A stretch of DNA of 6,947 nt, from assembly GCA_021156345.1 (NCBI GenBank), contig JAJNDJ010000034.1, forward strand, positions 1 to 6,947, read 5' to 3'. A program made the translations under genes and the position numbers. Source of the stretch: Rubrobacteraceae bacterium. GTDB taxonomy: Bacteria > Actinomycetota > Rubrobacteria > Rubrobacterales > Rubrobacteraceae. Shown here in pieces: positions 5,161-6,947 of this stretch (positions are counted from its first letter, which is position 1; every line of letters starts with the position of its first letter). The notes beneath the pieces were generated by a model. It saw only the letters and a list, made by a program, of their open reading frames with translations, did no database searches and was not told the origin of the DNA.

Positions 5161-6414
5161 CCAGAACGTTCTTATGTCTCCCATCCTGATGAAGGAGCGA
5201 GGACGACCGTCGGACTGCTCCGCCGGTTGTCCGGTGCTGGTCGGCTGGCTCGACTGATATCCGGTGGCCTGTGGCCTTAGCCGGTCGAGGCGGAAGAGGG
5301 AGATATCGTGACCGGTAAACCCTTTCTCGGCGAGGTCGGCCATGATCTCGCCTACGACGCTGGCGAACTTGAAGCCGTGCCCTGAGCAGGGCGAGGCGAT
5401 AGAGACCTGCGGGTAGTCAGGGTGCAGGTCTATGACGAAGTGGTGGTCGGGGGTGTTGGTGAACATGCAGGTCTGCAAGTCCATCGTGGGGCCGCAGCCG
5501 TCGGGGAAGTATCTTTCGGCGAAGCTCCGGAGGAGCCGCTCGTCGTAGTCGTGGGGCTGGCGGTCGATCTCCTCAGCACCGCCGGTCTCGCCCAGGTGGA
5601 AGTACTTGCCGAACTTGAACCCGGGTACGCCGAAGACAGGGAAGCCATAGAAGCGACCCTCATCCACTAGCAGGTTGAAGACAGGGAAGGTGTCAGGCCG
5701 GAAGAGATCCGGCCTGGCCGGCTGCAGCCAGGCGAGGACCTGCCTCTCTGGCACGGCGAGCCCGTCGAGGACGTCGAGGAGATCCCCATTCCAGGCGCCG
5801 GCGGTCATCACGAGTCTGTCGGCCTCGTACGTGCCGCGGTCGGTACGGACGCGCACCCCTCCCTCCAGCGGGACCCACTCGAGGACCCGCTCGTGGCCGT
5901 GGATATCGGCGCCCAGAGACTGTGCCGCCATCACGTAGGAGACGATGCACCGCTCCGGCGTGAGGAAACCTCCCTCAGGCTGGATGAGCGCGAGGTGTTC
6001 AGGGGGAAGATGATAGCCGGGGTATCGCCGCCCGAGCTCCGCGCCTGTAAGTACCTCGTGCGGGAGGTCGTGGAGCTTGCAGGACTCCCACGAGCCCTTG
6101 AAGACCCAGGATTCCTCCGGTCCGGCATCTATGGAGCCCGTGATGTGCAGGAGCTTCTCGCCGGCCTTGCCCTGGATCTCACGCCACAGCTCGTATGCTC
6201 GCCTGAGGAGAAGCACGTAGGAGGGGTCCTCGTAGTAGGCCAGGCGGATGATGCGCGTGTGCCCGTGCGAGGAACCCATCGCGTGCGGGATGCCGAACCG
6301 CTCCAGGCCAAGCACCCGCCTGCCCCTCCTGGCGAGGTAGTAGGCGGTGGCGCTGCCCATCCCCCCCACGCCGACGATGATAGCGTCGTAGCGACCGGAG
6401 TACCGAACGTTCAC
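5158..6414 (-). CDS. solA: SolA/MSOX-type FAD-dependent N-methyl amino acid oxidase
   Basis: A 418-residue flavoprotein of the monomeric sarcosine oxidase/N-methyltryptophan oxidase family. These enzymes oxidise an N-methyl amine and release the demethylated amine, formaldehyde and hydrogen peroxide. Residues 11-39 form the FAD-binding fold, with G15-V-G-G-M-G20 and the closing L-E39-R. G-H-T-R54-I-I-R matches the segment holding active-site arginine 49 of MSOX. K267 in F-K-F-G-K sits where the oxygen-activating lysine lies. C316 in Q-T-C-M-F matches the cysteine that binds FAD covalently. P-C-S-G-H-G-F-K-F (342-350) is the conserved FAD-contacting end. Tyr271 falls where MSOX and SolA have a histidine. 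The family usually ends near residue 380; here about 38 Ser/Gln/Pro-rich residues follow. The start is a GTG sharing one base with the upstream stop (TAGTG) and lacking a good ribosome site, which implies translational coupling. The substrate is not certain, and other N-methyl amino acids are possible. Confidence 0.88.
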   Translation of the reverse strand: MNVRYSGRYDAIIVGVGGMGSATAYYLARRGRRVLGLERFGIPHAMGSSHGHTRIIRLAYYEDPSYVLLLRRAYELWREIQGKAGEKLLHITGSIDAGPEESWVFKGSWESCKLHDLPHEVLTGAELGRRYPGYHLPPEHLALIQPEGGFLTPERCIVSYVMAAQSLGADIHGHERVLEWVPLEGGVRVRTDRGTYEADRLVMTAGAWNGDLLDVLDGLAVPERQVLAWLQPARPDLFRPDTFPVFNLLVDEGRFYGFPVFGVPGFKFGKYFHLGETGGAEEIDRQPHDYDERLLRSFAERYFPDGCGPTMDLQTCMFTNTPDHHFVIDLHPDYPQVSIASPCSGHGFKFASVVGEIMADLAEKGFTGHDISLFRLDRLRPQATGYQSSQPTSTGQPAEQSDGRPRSFIRMGDIRTFW

Positions 6415-6947
6415 TATCTGGTGTTCCCGTTCGGAGACTGTCTCACAGTGGTCCTGGGTCTGGCGTTCGTCAGCCGCGCCGGCTCGGGGACCAGTTCGGA
6501 GAGCTTGTCGTCTTCATGAGGTCTGGCCCTGACGCGGGCGTTCTCCGGGTCGAAGAAGGGCGTCTGGGCGACCCTGGCGGGGACGGGACGGCCGCCAAGC
6601 TCGACGATCAGATTGTTGCCAGGCCAGGAGTGGGCCGTTTCCATGTAAGCCATGGCAAGCATCCTGCCGACGGTGTGCCCCATGGCGCTCGAGGTAACGC
6701 GCCCGACCTGCCGTTCGCCAGGCATGAACTCGTCCTCGTGCTCGCCCGCCTCGGCACCGGTCTCCACGACTTCCCTGAAGGTGGCAACATCAGCGATGCC
6801 GTAGACCCCGGCGCCCGCGGCGGCGGGTGCCTCGCTCTCCAGGGTCAAGCCGACCCAGCGTCTCTGTAGGCCACGTTCCTGGACCCGCAGCAGGGCCTCT
6901 CGGCCGACGAAGTCGCGCTTCTCGAATCGGACCCACCGACCGAGGCC
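6414..6947 (-). CDS. GcvT-like aminomethyltransferase-family protein, C-terminal part
   Basis: The last 177 residues of a gene whose start lies beyond the right edge; the frame is open to base 6947. The fragment opens with G-R-W-V-R-F-E-K-R-D-F-V-G-R-E-A-L, the conserved end of the folate-binding GcvT domain. The C-terminal barrel follows, with Q-V-G-R-V-T-S-S-A-M-G-H-T-V-G-R-M-L-A-M-A-Y-M at about 80-102. Proteins of this fold pass one-carbon units to tetrahydrofolate: glycine-cleavage T-protein, the C-terminal half of dimethylglycine and sarcosine dehydrogenases, and folate-dependent demethylases. Which of these applies cannot be told without the N-terminal part. About 25 residues (around 45-75) are inserted before the barrel motif, and a polar tail of about 35 residues ends the protein. 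It is the upstream partner of the oxidase gene with a one-base stop/start overlap. The pair plausibly handles methyl groups from an N-methylated compound. Confidence 0.85.
   Translation of the reverse strand, partial: GLGRWVRFEKRDFVGREALLRVQERGLQRRWVGLTLESEAPAAAGAGVYGIADVATFREVVETGAEAGEHEDEFMPGERQVGRVTSSAMGHTVGRMLAMAYMETAHSWPGNNLIVELGGRPVPARVAQTPFFDPENARVRARPHEDDKLSELVPEPARLTNARPRTTVRQSPNGNTR

Noticed and set aside
4451..5257. Long plus-strand frame within the second EamA gene
   Set aside because: It is Arg/Gly/Cys-rich with no domain, lies in an alternate frame of a clear membrane protein, and ends inside the oxidase gene.
5893..6519. 208-codon plus-strand frame opposite the oxidase gene
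   Set aside because: It is antisense to conserved FAD-domain sequence and spans the oxidase/GcvT-like junction; no recognisable motif.
1..6947. A single formaldehyde pathway linking the GFA-family fragment to the oxidase pair
   Set aside because: The genes are about 5 kb apart, on opposite strands and separated by two regulatory modules, and the formaldehyde role of GFA proteins is not general. The idea lacks sequence support.

Overview
The window is high-GC DNA with tightly packed genes, frequent GTG starts and strong GGAGG-type ribosome binding sites. This fits an actinobacterium. The gene mix (LarA-family protein, IclR and TetR regulators, DMT transporters, a sarcosine/N-methyl amino acid oxidase next to a GcvT-like protein) would suit a Rubrobacter-like lineage, but that is an impression from gene content, not a phylogenetic result.

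Layout, left to right: (1) the 3' end of a GFA-family (CENP-V/GFA) zinc protein on the plus strand; (2) a complete LarA-family (lactate racemase superfamily) protein, 33 bp downstream and possibly co-transcribed; (3) convergent to it, an IclR-family regulator on the minus strand; (4) divergent from the regulator, a ten-helix EamA/DMT transporter; (5) a TetR-family regulator on the minus strand; (6) divergent from that, a second EamA/DMT transporter; (7) on the minus strand, a SolA/MSOX-type flavoprotein oxidase; (8) upstream of it and overlapping its start by one base, the 3' end of a GcvT-like aminomethyltransferase-family protein that runs off the right edge.

The middle holds two consecutive modules of the form 'regulator divergent from a DMT transporter'. 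The TetR module has the clearest regulatory DNA here. A TTTACA-17-TACTAT promoter faces the transporter and an extended -10 faces tetR. Two near-identical 21-bp sites, offset by 42 bp, overlap these promoter elements. The right end is a translationally coupled pair that plausibly oxidises an N-methylated amine and handles the released one-carbon unit. The substrates of the LarA homologue, both transporters and the oxidase cannot be read from the sequence.

I saw no RNA gene, CRISPR array, insertion sequence, phage gene, defence system or convincing intrinsic terminator. No gap between genes exceeds 300 bp. I do not see a wholly new system. The most useful observations are the duplicated operator, the stand-alone LarA homologue, and the GcvT-like/SolA pair with matching disordered tails.
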